A DNA stretch of 64,000 nucleotides from Marinobacter sp. GTDB lineage: Bacteria; Pseudomonadota; Gammaproteobacteria; Pseudomonadales; Oleiphilaceae. Shown here piece by piece: positions 38,645 to 48,393 of this stretch. The position numbers were made by a program, and so were the translations under genes. The stretch's first letter is position 1. Each line of letters starts with the position of its first letter. The notes below the pieces were generated by a model. That model searched no databases. It was not told where the DNA came from and saw only the letters and a list, made by a program, of their open reading frames with translations. Location of the stretch: assembly GCA_018066865.1 (NCBI GenBank), contig JAGPVT010000102.1, positions 1 to 64,000 on the forward strand, read 5' to 3'.

Positions 38645-39817
38645 TTGTCTGACATTCCTAACCAAAACCTTGACCGTGTTTGCAAAGTGTTGCCACGCGT
38701 TAATTTGTGTATCCGGAAACGCGCATTGCTGCACATAATTTCCCTACCTTGTTCACTAAGCTCTGATTTACAAGACATTGGCCCCGTATACGATTTCCTC
38801 AGCAATCTCTACAGCGGCAAAAACATCCATCGTTGTAAAACCGCGATGCTGGACGTGGAGACGGTAAAGCCTGGCGACCGCATCCTGTTTGCCGGTGTTG
38901 GCCATGGTAGGGACGCCATACGCGCAGCGGAACTGGGAGCCGAGGTTACCGTGGTTGACCTGTCAGAAACCATGTTGCGGAAGTTCGGAGAATCCCAGGA
39001 AAGCGAAGCCCCTCACCTGACCATTCGCCGCATTCACAGCGACACCATGAAAGTGGAGGAGTTCGGCCAGTACGACATGGTCGTCGCCAATTTTTTCCTC
39101 AATGTATTTGACGAAACCATGATGGTGCGGGTTCTGGAACACCTGATTCAGCTGGGCAAAGCCGACGCCAGCGTTGTTGTGGGTGATTTCTGCTACCCGA
39201 CAGGCAATGTGTTCTCGCGCATGTCCAAGAAGCTGTACTGGTACATGGCCGTTTTCACCTTCTGGTTGTTCGCCAACAATGCCTTCCACAAAATCTACAA
39301 CTATCCGGAGCACATGCGGCGCCTGGGCCTCAAGGTCACGGAGAAAAAGCACTTCAAGCTAATGAACATGGATTACCGGGAGAATGAGCACCATTTTTAC
39401 GCATACCAGGATGGTAAGGCTGTAGGATTTATCTACTTTGACCCGATTTATCGCAACAACGAAATCATCAGCTACGTGCCTAACATTTCCCGCGCCAACG
39501 CAGATTTCAAACAAGGCATTTTTTATACCTTGATGGCGCATGCCATGAACGCTTTCAAGGCCGAGGGAGTTCCGCATCTGGACTTGGGGCTTATCCCACT
39601 GTCTCTTGATGCCACTACGGAGCATCAGGAAAGCCGACTTCTGAAGCGAATCCTGCACGGCCTCTACAACAGAGGTGATTTTATCTATAATTTCAATTGG
39701 TTGGAGCTTACTAAATCACGGTTTCGGGGCAACAACCTCAAAACCTACTGCTGCCATAACCGGAGCATACCGGCCTTGGAGTTTCTTGCCATGTTCAAAC
39801 TAACCCAGGTGCTATGA
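38645..39817 (+). CDS. SAM-dependent methyltransferase fused to a DUF2156/GNAT-like C-terminal domain (TTG start uncertain)
   Basis: ILFAGVGHGRDAIRAAELGAEVTVVDLS motif I; C-term HFYAYQDGKAVGFIYFDPIYRNNEIISYVPNISRANADFKQGIFYTLMAHAMNAFKAEGVPHLDLGLIPLS. Confidence 0.75.
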   Translation: MSDIPNQNLDRVCKVLPRVNLCIRKRALLHIISLPCSLSSDLQDIGPVYDFLSNLYSGKNIHRCKTAMLDVETVKPGDRILFAGVGHGRDAIRAAELGAEVTVVDLSETMLRKFGESQESEAPHLTIRRIHSDTMKVEEFGQYDMVVANFFLNVFDETMMVRVLEHLIQLGKADASVVVGDFCYPTGNVFSRMSKKLYWYMAVFTFWLFANNAFHKIYNYPEHMRRLGLKVTEKKHFKLMNMDYRENEHHFYAYQDGKAVGFIYFDPIYRNNEIISYVPNISRANADFKQGIFYTLMAHAMNAFKAEGVPHLDLGLIPLSLDATTEHQESRLLKRILHGLYNRGDFIYNFNWLELTKSRFRGNNLKTYCCHNRSIPALEFLAMFKLTQVL

Positions 39818-40633
39818 TTTGCTGGGCCAATGCCCGGTAACCCTCTTCGGTTGCAGCCCCAGGTCCGCCATATACCTGGCAACACCTTCCGGGGCATTGC
39901 CCGAGAAGAGAGCCGCTACCACCGTACCGCCATACTCAAGCGCTTCGACAGGCTTACCAGCTTGGGCCAGAAGCCACACGACACGGCGGGCGATAGCATC
40001 CCCTGAATCTACCCAGAATTTTACCTCAGGCAGGCTCTGTTTAAGGCTCTCGAGCAAAAGCGGATAGTGGGTGCACCCAAGAACAACGGTATCGACGCCG
40101 GCATCGCGTAGTCTCGCAACCGCATTGTCGAGTTCGCCTTGAGGCACTGGAACCCCGCGCGCCAGATCCTCCGCCCATTGCACAAGTCCCGGGTGACCCA
40201 CGCGTTCAACCTGGCAATCGGCTGCGAACTCCCGAACCAGCTCGTCGAGATAGGGCCGGCGCACCGTTGCCGGGGTGGCCAAAAGACCTATGCGATGATT
40301 CAGTGTCTGGGCTGCTGCCGGTTTAACAGCCGGCACCACCCCAACTACCGGTACCTCTGTCATCGCTCGCAGGTGCGGCAGCACGATGGTGCTGGCGGTA
40401 TTGCAAGCTATAACAATCGCGTCGCAAGGGTATTGTTCAAGCGCGCTGGCAATGAGGGTGCAGCAACGCTCAATCACAACAGATTCTGGCTGCCCGCCGT
40501 AGGGAAAAGCTGCGTTATCCGCCAGATATACAATCGCCGCGTGTGGCAGTTTTTCATGAACACAGACCGCAACGCTCAGCCCGCCGATACCGGAGTCAAA
40601 AACCAGAATCCGGGGCGCCCCATGCTCGCTCAA
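39812..40633 (-). CDS. murI: Glutamate racemase
   Basis: VFDSGIGGLSV, YLADNAAFPYG, ACNTAST, GCTHYPLL. Confidence 0.97.
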   Translation of the reverse strand: MSEHGAPRILVFDSGIGGLSVAVCVHEKLPHAAIVYLADNAAFPYGGQPESVVIERCCTLIASALEQYPCDAIVIACNTASTIVLPHLRAMTEVPVVGVVPAVKPAAAQTLNHRIGLLATPATVRRPYLDELVREFAADCQVERVGHPGLVQWAEDLARGVPVPQGELDNAVARLRDAGVDTVVLGCTHYPLLLESLKQSLPEVKFWVDSGDAIARRVVWLLAQAGKPVEALEYGGTVVAALFSGNAPEGVARYMADLGLQPKRVTGHWPSKS

Positions 40634-41457
40634 AGCCCTCGCCCTCCGCTAGCGATCCTGATTTCCATATCCCGAATCAGGCGCCCGGATATGGTGGTAT
40701 CCGGTGGAACCGGGGGTCTGCTTCCGGGCAAAAACCAGCCAGCGTCCGCCAGCTCGTCTTCCTGAAGAACCAGCTCGCCACCGGCATAATCGGCGAAGAA
40801 TCCTGCCATCAACTGGTGCGGGAAAGGCCAGGGCTCTGACGCCTGATATTGAATATTGGTGATATCCAGGCCGGTTTCTTCTTTCACTTCACGGGCAACC
40901 GCGGCTTCGAGGCTTTCTCCGGGCTCCACAAAACCCGCAATAAGGCTATAAAAATGACGTTTAACGCGAGACGACTTTGCCAGGAGATACCGATCCTGCT
41001 TGCGTATAACCACAATAACGCAAGGGGCAAGCCGCGGGTACCAGGGAATATTGCAGTTGTTACACCATTTCGCCCGCTCCCGCGGATGAAAAACCGTGCT
41101 ACCACCGCAGCGGCCACAGTACTGATGATCCTGGAACCACTGCCATACCTGAAAGCCGGTACTGAGCATAGCTGCCGGTACATCACTGATCATCATCAGC
41201 GCATCCCGCAGCGGAACAACGTCGCGGCCCACAACCAGAGATTCCGGTACTTGCGTCACGAAAACCGGGCGACCATTGACGCTTCCAAGCGATACAAAGC
41301 CAGCATTTCCGGGATTGTCAGGGATACTTTCCAGCGTTTGCAACCAGCCATCGTCCGGTTTGAAAATACCGGAGCCAGACAGCGCCAGAACCAGATCACC
41401 CTGCTCGGGTGCCTTGGTGGTCCAGCCAGGACTCCACTGAATTGTTGATGTCGCCAT
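40630..41457 (-). CDS. nudC: NAD(+) diphosphatase (Nudix)
   Basis: YCGRCGGSTVFHPRERAKWC zinc ribbon; GFVEPGESLEAAVAREVKEETGL Nudix box. Confidence 0.95.
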   Translation of the reverse strand: MATSTIQWSPGWTTKAPEQGDLVLALSGSGIFKPDDGWLQTLESIPDNPGNAGFVSLGSVNGRPVFVTQVPESLVVGRDVVPLRDALMMISDVPAAMLSTGFQVWQWFQDHQYCGRCGGSTVFHPRERAKWCNNCNIPWYPRLAPCVIVVIRKQDRYLLAKSSRVKRHFYSLIAGFVEPGESLEAAVAREVKEETGLDITNIQYQASEPWPFPHQLMAGFFADYAGGELVLQEDELADAGWFLPGSRPPVPPDTTISGRLIRDMEIRIASGGRGL

Positions 41458-41595
41458 CTGTCATCGAACCTTGGTGATAAGCGGGCCAACCCGAAATGTA
41501 CCACAGAGCTGTGGTCATCAAGAATGCAGCCTTGGCTTTCCGGCCTGTACGCAACCAAGTAAACTTGGCCCCTGTTTTCATCGGAGCGACTTTTT

Positions 41596-44064
41596 ATGCG
41601 TCTTTACCAGGGTATTCGAAGCCTGATCCTGACCTTTTTCCGGAAAATACTGTTTCTATGGGTCCGGACAGATGTCAGCGGAAACAGCGTTGATGCCTTG
41701 GGGCTGACGCCGGAAAAGCCGGTGTGTTACGTGCTGCAGTACAGCTCTCTTTCCAGTCGCCTGGTGCTTGAACAGGAAGTGATACGGGCGCAACTGCCGG
41801 GTGCAACCACATCGCTTCCGGTAAAAAACGGCCCTTCACATTCGTTTTTTTTTCTCTATCTGCGTATTGGTGGCCTGTTCCGTAGGCGCCAGACACCCGT
41901 TCCGACCACCGAATTCCAGGCGCTGGTGCGCTACGGCCTTGAGAATCCAGAGCAGGATGTTCAGATTGTTCCGGTATCTCTTTTCTGGGGTCGCTCCCCG
42001 GACAAAGAAAAATCTCTGGTGAAACTGCTGCTATCCGACACCTGGTCTGTCGCTGGCCGGCTGCAGAAGTTTCTGATTATTCTGGTGCACGGCCGCAATA
42101 CCTACGTGCAATTCAACAGACCGCTCTCCCTGAAACAGGTCATCGACGAATATCGTCACAGCGAAGAGCGCGCAAACCGCAAACTTGCCCGAATTCTGCG
42201 CACCCATTTTCGCAAAATTCGACAAGCCGTGCTTGGCCCTGACCTGTCACACCGGAGAACGTTGGTTGAAGGCCTGCTAAGGACCCAGGCGGTAAAGGAA
42301 GCCATACGGGAAACGGCGATTAAAGAGGACATTGCGCCAGCAAAGGTGCGCGCCCGGGCACTCAAATACGCCGATGAAATCGCTGCCAATATGTCCGTCG
42401 TTACCATCCGTGTTTTTGAGGTGCTTCTCGCCTGGTTGTGGAACCGCATCTACAACGGAATTTCGGTCAACAACATACGTGTTGTGAAAGAATCCGCGCA
42501 GAACAATGCCGTGGTTTATGTGCCCTGCCACCGCTCTCATATCGACTACCTTCTGCTGTCTTACGTACTCTACAAGAACGGCTTGATGCCCCCGCATATC
42601 GCTGCTGGTATCAACCTGAACATGCCGCTGGTCGGGCCAATTCTGCGCCGGGGCGGTGCTTTTTTTATGCGCCGAAGCTTCCGCGATAATCCACTGTATT
42701 CAACAGTTTTCAATGAATACATGCATGTCATGCTTACCCGCGGCTATTCGGTTGAGTATTTTGTGGAAGGTGGCCGCAGCCGCACCGGGCGCATGCTACA
42801 ACCGCGCCCGGGCATGCTCTCCATGACCGTGCGCAGCTTTCTGCGTGATCATCGCAAGCCGATCGTGTTCGTGCCCGTGTATATCGGGTATGAAAAAGTC
42901 ATGGAGGGGCGCTCTTACCTTGGAGAACTCAGAGGCAAGAAAAAACAGAAGGAAAGTGTATTTGGTTTGGCAAAGACCGCCCGCAAACTCAACAATTCCT
43001 TCGGGCGTGTTGCGGTTAACTTTGGTGAAGCCATACATCTGTCTGACGTCCTGGACGAGGTTCATGAAAGCTGGCGGGATGAAGCCTATGATTCCGAATA
43101 CCGCCCTGCCTGGCTGAACGACGCTGTTTCCCATCTGGCACTGCGAGTCGCCTCAGACATCAACTCCTCTGTTGCCGTTAATCCTATTGGCATGACCGCA
43201 ACCGTGCTGCTTGGCGCCGAGCGACTGGCTATGGATGAAGGCCAGCTTATTCGTCTGGCGGATCAGTACGCGGAGTTGCTGAAAGCCTTTCCTTACGCCG
43301 AAACGGTAACCTTGCCTGAAGGAACCGGCAAAGACTGGGTCGCCTATTGTGAATCCATGGGGCTGATCTCGCGCCAGCCGCAAAAACTGGGAGACATCAT
43401 CGGGCTGCAAGGCAGCAATGCGATTCTGATGACTTACTACCGCAACAATATCCAGCACCTTTTTGCATTGCCGGCATTGGTGGCCAGCCTGTTCGAGAAC
43501 AAGAGTTCCCTCGCCCGGGACAGGATCGTTTTCCTCGCCAGCGTTGCCTACCCTTACATTCAGTCGGAACTGTTCCTGAAATACCAGCCCGAAGAAGCAG
43601 AAGCGGTGATCAACCAGTGGATTGATGTTCTGGTAGATCAGGGCCTGCTGGTCGCTCTCGACAATGAGCGAATCGAGCGCCCGGAAGAAGGCACCGAGGC
43701 CATGTTGCGCCTGAGGGTACTATCACGCTTCATCATCCAGACTGTGGAGCGTTACCACATTGTTCTGGGCATACTGCGCAAATACGGTTCGGCCAAAATC
43801 ACCGCAGAGGAACTGGAAGAGCAAAGCACCCTGCTGGCCGAGCGCATGTCCATTCTGTTCGGCCTGAATGCACCTGAGTTTTTTGACAAGAGCCTGTTCC
43901 GTAGCTTTATCGCAAACATGCAGAAGAACGGCGTTATCACCACAGATGACAACGGGCTACTCTGCTATGGCGAAGGACTGGATGAGGTGGCTGACGATGC
44001 CCGACTGGTACTGAGCGTTGAGAAACGCCAGGCTATTCAGCAAGTGACCATGCTGGGCGTCTGA
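41596..44064 (+). CDS. plsB: Glycerol-3-phosphate 1-O-acyltransferase
   Basis: VPCHRSHIDYLLLSYVLY, GAFFMRRSF, YFVEGGRSRTGR acyltransferase blocks. Confidence 0.97.
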   Translation: MRLYQGIRSLILTFFRKILFLWVRTDVSGNSVDALGLTPEKPVCYVLQYSSLSSRLVLEQEVIRAQLPGATTSLPVKNGPSHSFFFLYLRIGGLFRRRQTPVPTTEFQALVRYGLENPEQDVQIVPVSLFWGRSPDKEKSLVKLLLSDTWSVAGRLQKFLIILVHGRNTYVQFNRPLSLKQVIDEYRHSEERANRKLARILRTHFRKIRQAVLGPDLSHRRTLVEGLLRTQAVKEAIRETAIKEDIAPAKVRARALKYADEIAANMSVVTIRVFEVLLAWLWNRIYNGISVNNIRVVKESAQNNAVVYVPCHRSHIDYLLLSYVLYKNGLMPPHIAAGINLNMPLVGPILRRGGAFFMRRSFRDNPLYSTVFNEYMHVMLTRGYSVEYFVEGGRSRTGRMLQPRPGMLSMTVRSFLRDHRKPIVFVPVYIGYEKVMEGRSYLGELRGKKKQKESVFGLAKTARKLNNSFGRVAVNFGEAIHLSDVLDEVHESWRDEAYDSEYRPAWLNDAVSHLALRVASDINSSVAVNPIGMTATVLLGAERLAMDEGQLIRLADQYAELLKAFPYAETVTLPEGTGKDWVAYCESMGLISRQPQKLGDIIGLQGSNAILMTYYRNNIQHLFALPALVASLFENKSSLARDRIVFLASVAYPYIQSELFLKYQPEEAEAVINQWIDVLVDQGLLVALDNERIERPEEGTEAMLRLRVLSRFIIQTVERYHIVLGILRKYGSAKITAEELEEQSTLLAERMSILFGLNAPEFFDKSLFRSFIANMQKNGVITTDDNGLLCYGEGLDEVADDARLVLSVEKRQAIQQVTMLGV

Positions 44065-44099
44065 CAGGGATTGGATGCCGGGAGAGGATAGAAACGCTT

Positions 44100-44948
44100 T
44101 TAGCGTTGGGGCAGCGCGCGTATCGGGTAGATGTCGTAACGACTGCTCTTGCCTTCTACCCGGGTGCCTGGCTCCGGCCCGCTAATCGCCGGGGCCTTGC
44201 GCGGGCGTTTCACCACCACCCGATACTTTGCTGCGGCTAATGCAGCCTCCAGCAAGGCTTCTGAATCGTCGTCATCCCCCACAACGGTTCGGAACACCTG
44301 CATTTCCTTCTTCACCAGCGCCGATTTGTCCCTGTGCGGGAACATGGGGTCGAGATAGATGACATCTGCAGCGTCGGGCGTTTCCGACGCTTCCCCGGCG
44401 TTAGTCAGCCAGTCAATGCTGCTACCGGCCCGGAGTGTCATCCGGGCGATGATCGGTGCGCAATCCATATTCAGTGCCGCCCGCGCCAAGCCATCTGCCA
44501 GCAGCGCGTGAATCACAGGGTTGCGCTCGAAAAGGCTAACCCGACACCCCAAACCAGCAAGCACAAAAGCATCCTGACCCAGGCCTGCCGTGGCGTCCAG
44601 TACATGCAGTCCCGCCTTTGTTTTCTGCAGGCCTACGGCGCGGGCTACAAGTTGGCCTGAGCCACCACCATGCTCACGGCGATATCCCATCTTGCCGGTT
44701 ACGAACTCTGCCCTCACTGGGCCTGGAGCGCCTTTCCCGGCCACCTGAAGACACAAGCCGTTTTCATCCAGAAACAGCAGAGCATTGGCATGTCGTACAT
44801 CTTTGGGGAGCACTACACCCAGATAAGGCAAGGAAAGATCGGTACTCAGGGACAGGGCTTGATGATCATCACCCAAGGGGCTTCTGGCAATTGCCAGCGG
44901 AATGGTTTCAGCTTGGGGCGAGGCATTCGAAACGTTGGAGCGTGACAT
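44100..44948 (-). CDS. rsmJ: 16S rRNA (guanine(1516)-N(2))-methyltransferase
   Basis: [50 protein letters not shown]. Confidence 0.93.
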   Translation of the reverse strand: MSRSNVSNASPQAETIPLAIARSPLGDDHQALSLSTDLSLPYLGVVLPKDVRHANALLFLDENGLCLQVAGKGAPGPVRAEFVTGKMGYRREHGGGSGQLVARAVGLQKTKAGLHVLDATAGLGQDAFVLAGLGCRVSLFERNPVIHALLADGLARAALNMDCAPIIARMTLRAGSSIDWLTNAGEASETPDAADVIYLDPMFPHRDKSALVKKEMQVFRTVVGDDDDSEALLEAALAAAKYRVVVKRPRKAPAISGPEPGTRVEGKSSRYDIYPIRALPQR

Positions 44949-45307
44949 CAGACCAGAATATCGATTCCGGCGAGCGCTTCGCTGCCAGATTCCTGACCCG
45001 CTGCAGCGACGCTGGCAAAGGTCGATAACGCCCGGGCAGCGGGTAGTGGAACCTCATCCGCACGGAAACGCTCCAGACGCACATCATCAGCCGCGCGACG
45101 AGCCTCTACACGACGCTCCGCGCTCTCGCTGACACTTCGTTCTGAGGCTGGCTGAAGCGGGCTGCCTGCAAGATCACGGTGGGCTGATTCGGCTGGCTTC
45201 TCGGGAGCAGACGCCGGAGAACGGGCAATATCATTGCGTTCCCGTACAGGGCTGTTGGTGCCCGACTGATAGGAGAGTGTACTGCCTGGGTTAATACCAC
45301 CAATCAT
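44948..45307 (-). CDS. Hypothetical protein, disordered N-terminus; stop/start overlap with rsmJ
   Basis: [23 protein letters not shown]...AGIDILV; TGATG junction with rsmJ. Confidence 0.65.
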   Translation of the reverse strand: MIGGINPGSTLSYQSGTNSPVRERNDIARSPASAPEKPAESAHRDLAGSPLQPASERSVSESAERRVEARRAADDVRLERFRADEVPLPAARALSTFASVAAAGQESGSEALAGIDILV

Positions 45308-45384
45308 CGTCAGAGCACCACTGGCTTCAGAGAAATAATCGCTACTTGCCGAAGTATGGAAGAAGTCCGGGTCGATTAAAAGAC

Positions 45385-46086
45385 TTACTCGCGGCCAGGC
45401 AGCTTCTTCCAGGTAACTTCATCGCGGATATATACCGGCTGGGCCTGCTCTGCCGGCACAGCCATGTCCTGGCTATACTTCACCGCAGCCAGGCGTGCTA
45501 CCCAGCTGGCCCGGGGGATAAGTGCTTCATCTATCGAATTGATTCGTGCCGATACGTCGTCAGGCATGCCGTTGCGAAAAGCCCAGCCTTGGCCTGCGCC
45601 AATCCAATTTACAATGCCAGCTTCCATCAGAGCCACTCTGGATGGCGGACAAACCCTCTCCTCACCCAGCGGCTCCGGCAAACCCGAACGATTGCGAAAA
45701 CATCCCCAGTAGACCTCACTCATACGGGCATCAAAAGCAACAGCAATGCCCTCGCCCTCACTCACCTGTAAAGCTTCAATGGCCCCCAAAGCAACCGTCT
45801 CCAGAGAAGATACAGCAACAACTGGTAGCCCAAGGCCCCACGCCAATCCCTGAACCACACCTGTGGCAATGCGAACACCGGTAAATGATCCAGGGCCGCG
45901 AGCGAACGCCAAAGCGTCAAGATCTGCAGGTTTCAGTCCTTGTTCCGCCAGCAACGCGCGAATCATCGGCATCAGCAGGCGAGTATGGCCTCTGGGGGCA
46001 ATTTCAAACTTCTCAGTAACTCTACCATCTGCAAAAAGGGCTGCAGAGCAGCCCTCCGATGAGGTGTCCAGTGCCAAAAGTTTCAC
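45385..46086 (-). CDS. tsaB: tRNA threonylcarbamoyladenosine biosynthesis protein TsaB
   Basis: LALDTSSEGCSAALF, RGPGSFTGVRIATGVVQGLAWG. Confidence 0.95.
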   Translation of the reverse strand: MKLLALDTSSEGCSAALFADGRVTEKFEIAPRGHTRLLMPMIRALLAEQGLKPADLDALAFARGPGSFTGVRIATGVVQGLAWGLGLPVVAVSSLETVALGAIEALQVSEGEGIAVAFDARMSEVYWGCFRNRSGLPEPLGEERVCPPSRVALMEAGIVNWIGAGQGWAFRNGMPDDVSARINSIDEALIPRASWVARLAAVKYSQDMAVPAEQAQPVYIRDEVTWKKLPGRE

Positions 46087-46105
46087 AAGCGAGCGCGGCC
46101 TCGGA

Positions 46106-46780
<675 letters not shown>

Positions 46781-46797
46781 TCATTATAGTTTGAAAA

Positions 46798-46829
46798 GTT
46801 GTTGCAAAAACCTGCGTCTTTGCAACAAC
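46798..46829. terminator. Hairpin, likely minus-strand terminator after the HDOD gene
   Basis: GTTGTTGCAAA-10 nt-TTTGCAACAAC perfect 11-bp stem followed on minus strand by TTTTC. Confidence 0.5.
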
Positions 46830-46960
46830 CTCTCCCTTCAGAACAGATGTCCGAAGGATTCAACGATGGCACATTATACGAAGCCAGGCACCTCAGAGAA
46901 AGTCGACCTCCGTATCATCTCCGGAAAACAGACGTGCTGCAGAAGCCCGAAAGGTCGCTG

Positions 46961-48355
46961 TCAGGTGGTCAGTGATGATGCAAGAACATCCAGCTCCGGG
47001 GCAACCTGATCAATTTCATCCATCAGTTCGCTTACGACACCAGGCGCCAATTCCAACCCTTTCAGCAACGCCGGAATGTCATCGGGGTTAAACTCATCAC
47101 CGATACCCCGATCCTTTAACAATGCATTGGCCAGTTGAACCATCATTACATAGTTCTCATGCTCACCTTGATAACCCGGTTGCTGATGAACGCCTGCTGC
47201 TTTGACCACCGGATCAGGCAATTCCCATAACCGATGCAAAATACCACCAATGGCTCCGTGCCCAACCGCAATAATTTCCTGCTCACTGCCCTGACCAAAC
47301 ACCTGTTGTTCAAGTGATTGCATACTGGCTTCGGGATTCGCTTCGCGCAGCCGGTTGAGCTCTTTGAATTCGATAGGAAACAGATGCCCCACCAGCAGCA
47401 AACCAAAGTTGTGCAAAAGCCCACACAGATAGGCCAGGCCCTTGTCCGCACCACAGCGAGGGGCAATGCGTTGGCACATAAAGGCGCAGTATAGTGAGTG
47501 GCGCCAGAAATTATCCATTCCCAGGATGCCTGTCCTGGGCACATCAAACGCGCGCACTGAGGCGATACCCAGTGCTATATGAGCGACGCGATCAAAGCCC
47601 AATACGCGGGTGACCGCTTCCTGAACGGAATTGATCTGGCCAGGGTAGTTGAACAGGGCTGACCGTGCATAGCGCATCACCTGCGCTGTCAGGCTGGGGT
47701 CAAACTCGATCAGCTCTGCCAACTCACGGGCAGTGGCCTCGGTGTTGGAAGTCAGGCGCAGAATGCGTAAAGCCAATGCCGGCATCGGTGGTAGCCGGTA
47801 CAGTTTTTTCAGCTTGCTCGCCACTTCTGCCAATGTCAGCGCCTCCCGGGCACCATCATCGCCCGGGCCGCGGATCGCCAGATGCCCTTCCCGCGAGCCG
47901 GCCATGGCCATGCTCAGGGCATGGCCATTCATTTCAACCAGAGAGTGGTCCGTGCCACTGGAAAACAGCACCTGCTCGGCCCGGGCAATATCATCGTCCA
48001 ACAGAACCGGTAGATCGTAAGCATTGCCAATCGGTGGTATAAATCCGGGATCGCAGTCGCTGAAAAGCCGCATGGTCTGATGCGCCGTGAGCGGCTGCAA
48101 GTGGCGGCCGGTCAATTTCCGGAGGGCTTCTGTATCGAGCGCACTGTCGTATCTGTGAACGACCATCACAATCCCACTGATATCAATCAGCAGCGTTGCC
48201 CTGATAACCTTATCCCGGGATTGCCCCAAAGCAGTCACCGCCGCATCCAGGCTTGGAACCAGATCAATAGATCGCTCTTTGTAGGCTATGCCCTGTTGAT
48301 CCAGGAACTGCTCCAGTCGCACTGCAAGAGCCACAAGAATACTCCTGTTGTCCAT
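46961..48355 (-). CDS. YbaK/aminoacyl-tRNA deacylase-like domain fused to HDOD domain
   Basis: N-terminal LEQFLDQQGIAYKER...IDISGIVMVVHRYDSALD...LFSDCDPGFIPPIGNAYDLPVLLDDDI; C-terminal HDOD LPPMPALALRILRLTSNTEATARELAELIEFDPSLTAQVMR. Confidence 0.85.
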   Translation of the reverse strand: MDNRSILVALAVRLEQFLDQQGIAYKERSIDLVPSLDAAVTALGQSRDKVIRATLLIDISGIVMVVHRYDSALDTEALRKLTGRHLQPLTAHQTMRLFSDCDPGFIPPIGNAYDLPVLLDDDIARAEQVLFSSGTDHSLVEMNGHALSMAMAGSREGHLAIRGPGDDGAREALTLAEVASKLKKLYRLPPMPALALRILRLTSNTEATARELAELIEFDPSLTAQVMRYARSALFNYPGQINSVQEAVTRVLGFDRVAHIALGIASVRAFDVPRTGILGMDNFWRHSLYCAFMCQRIAPRCGADKGLAYLCGLLHNFGLLLVGHLFPIEFKELNRLREANPEASMQSLEQQVFGQGSEQEIIAVGHGAIGGILHRLWELPDPVVKAAGVHQQPGYQGEHENYVMMVQLANALLKDRGIGDEFNPDDIPALLKGLELAPGVVSELMDEIDQVAPELDVLASSLTT

Positions 48356-48393
48356 GGCAGGGGCTCTGCGCCCCTCATCCGTTACCAGCCGTT

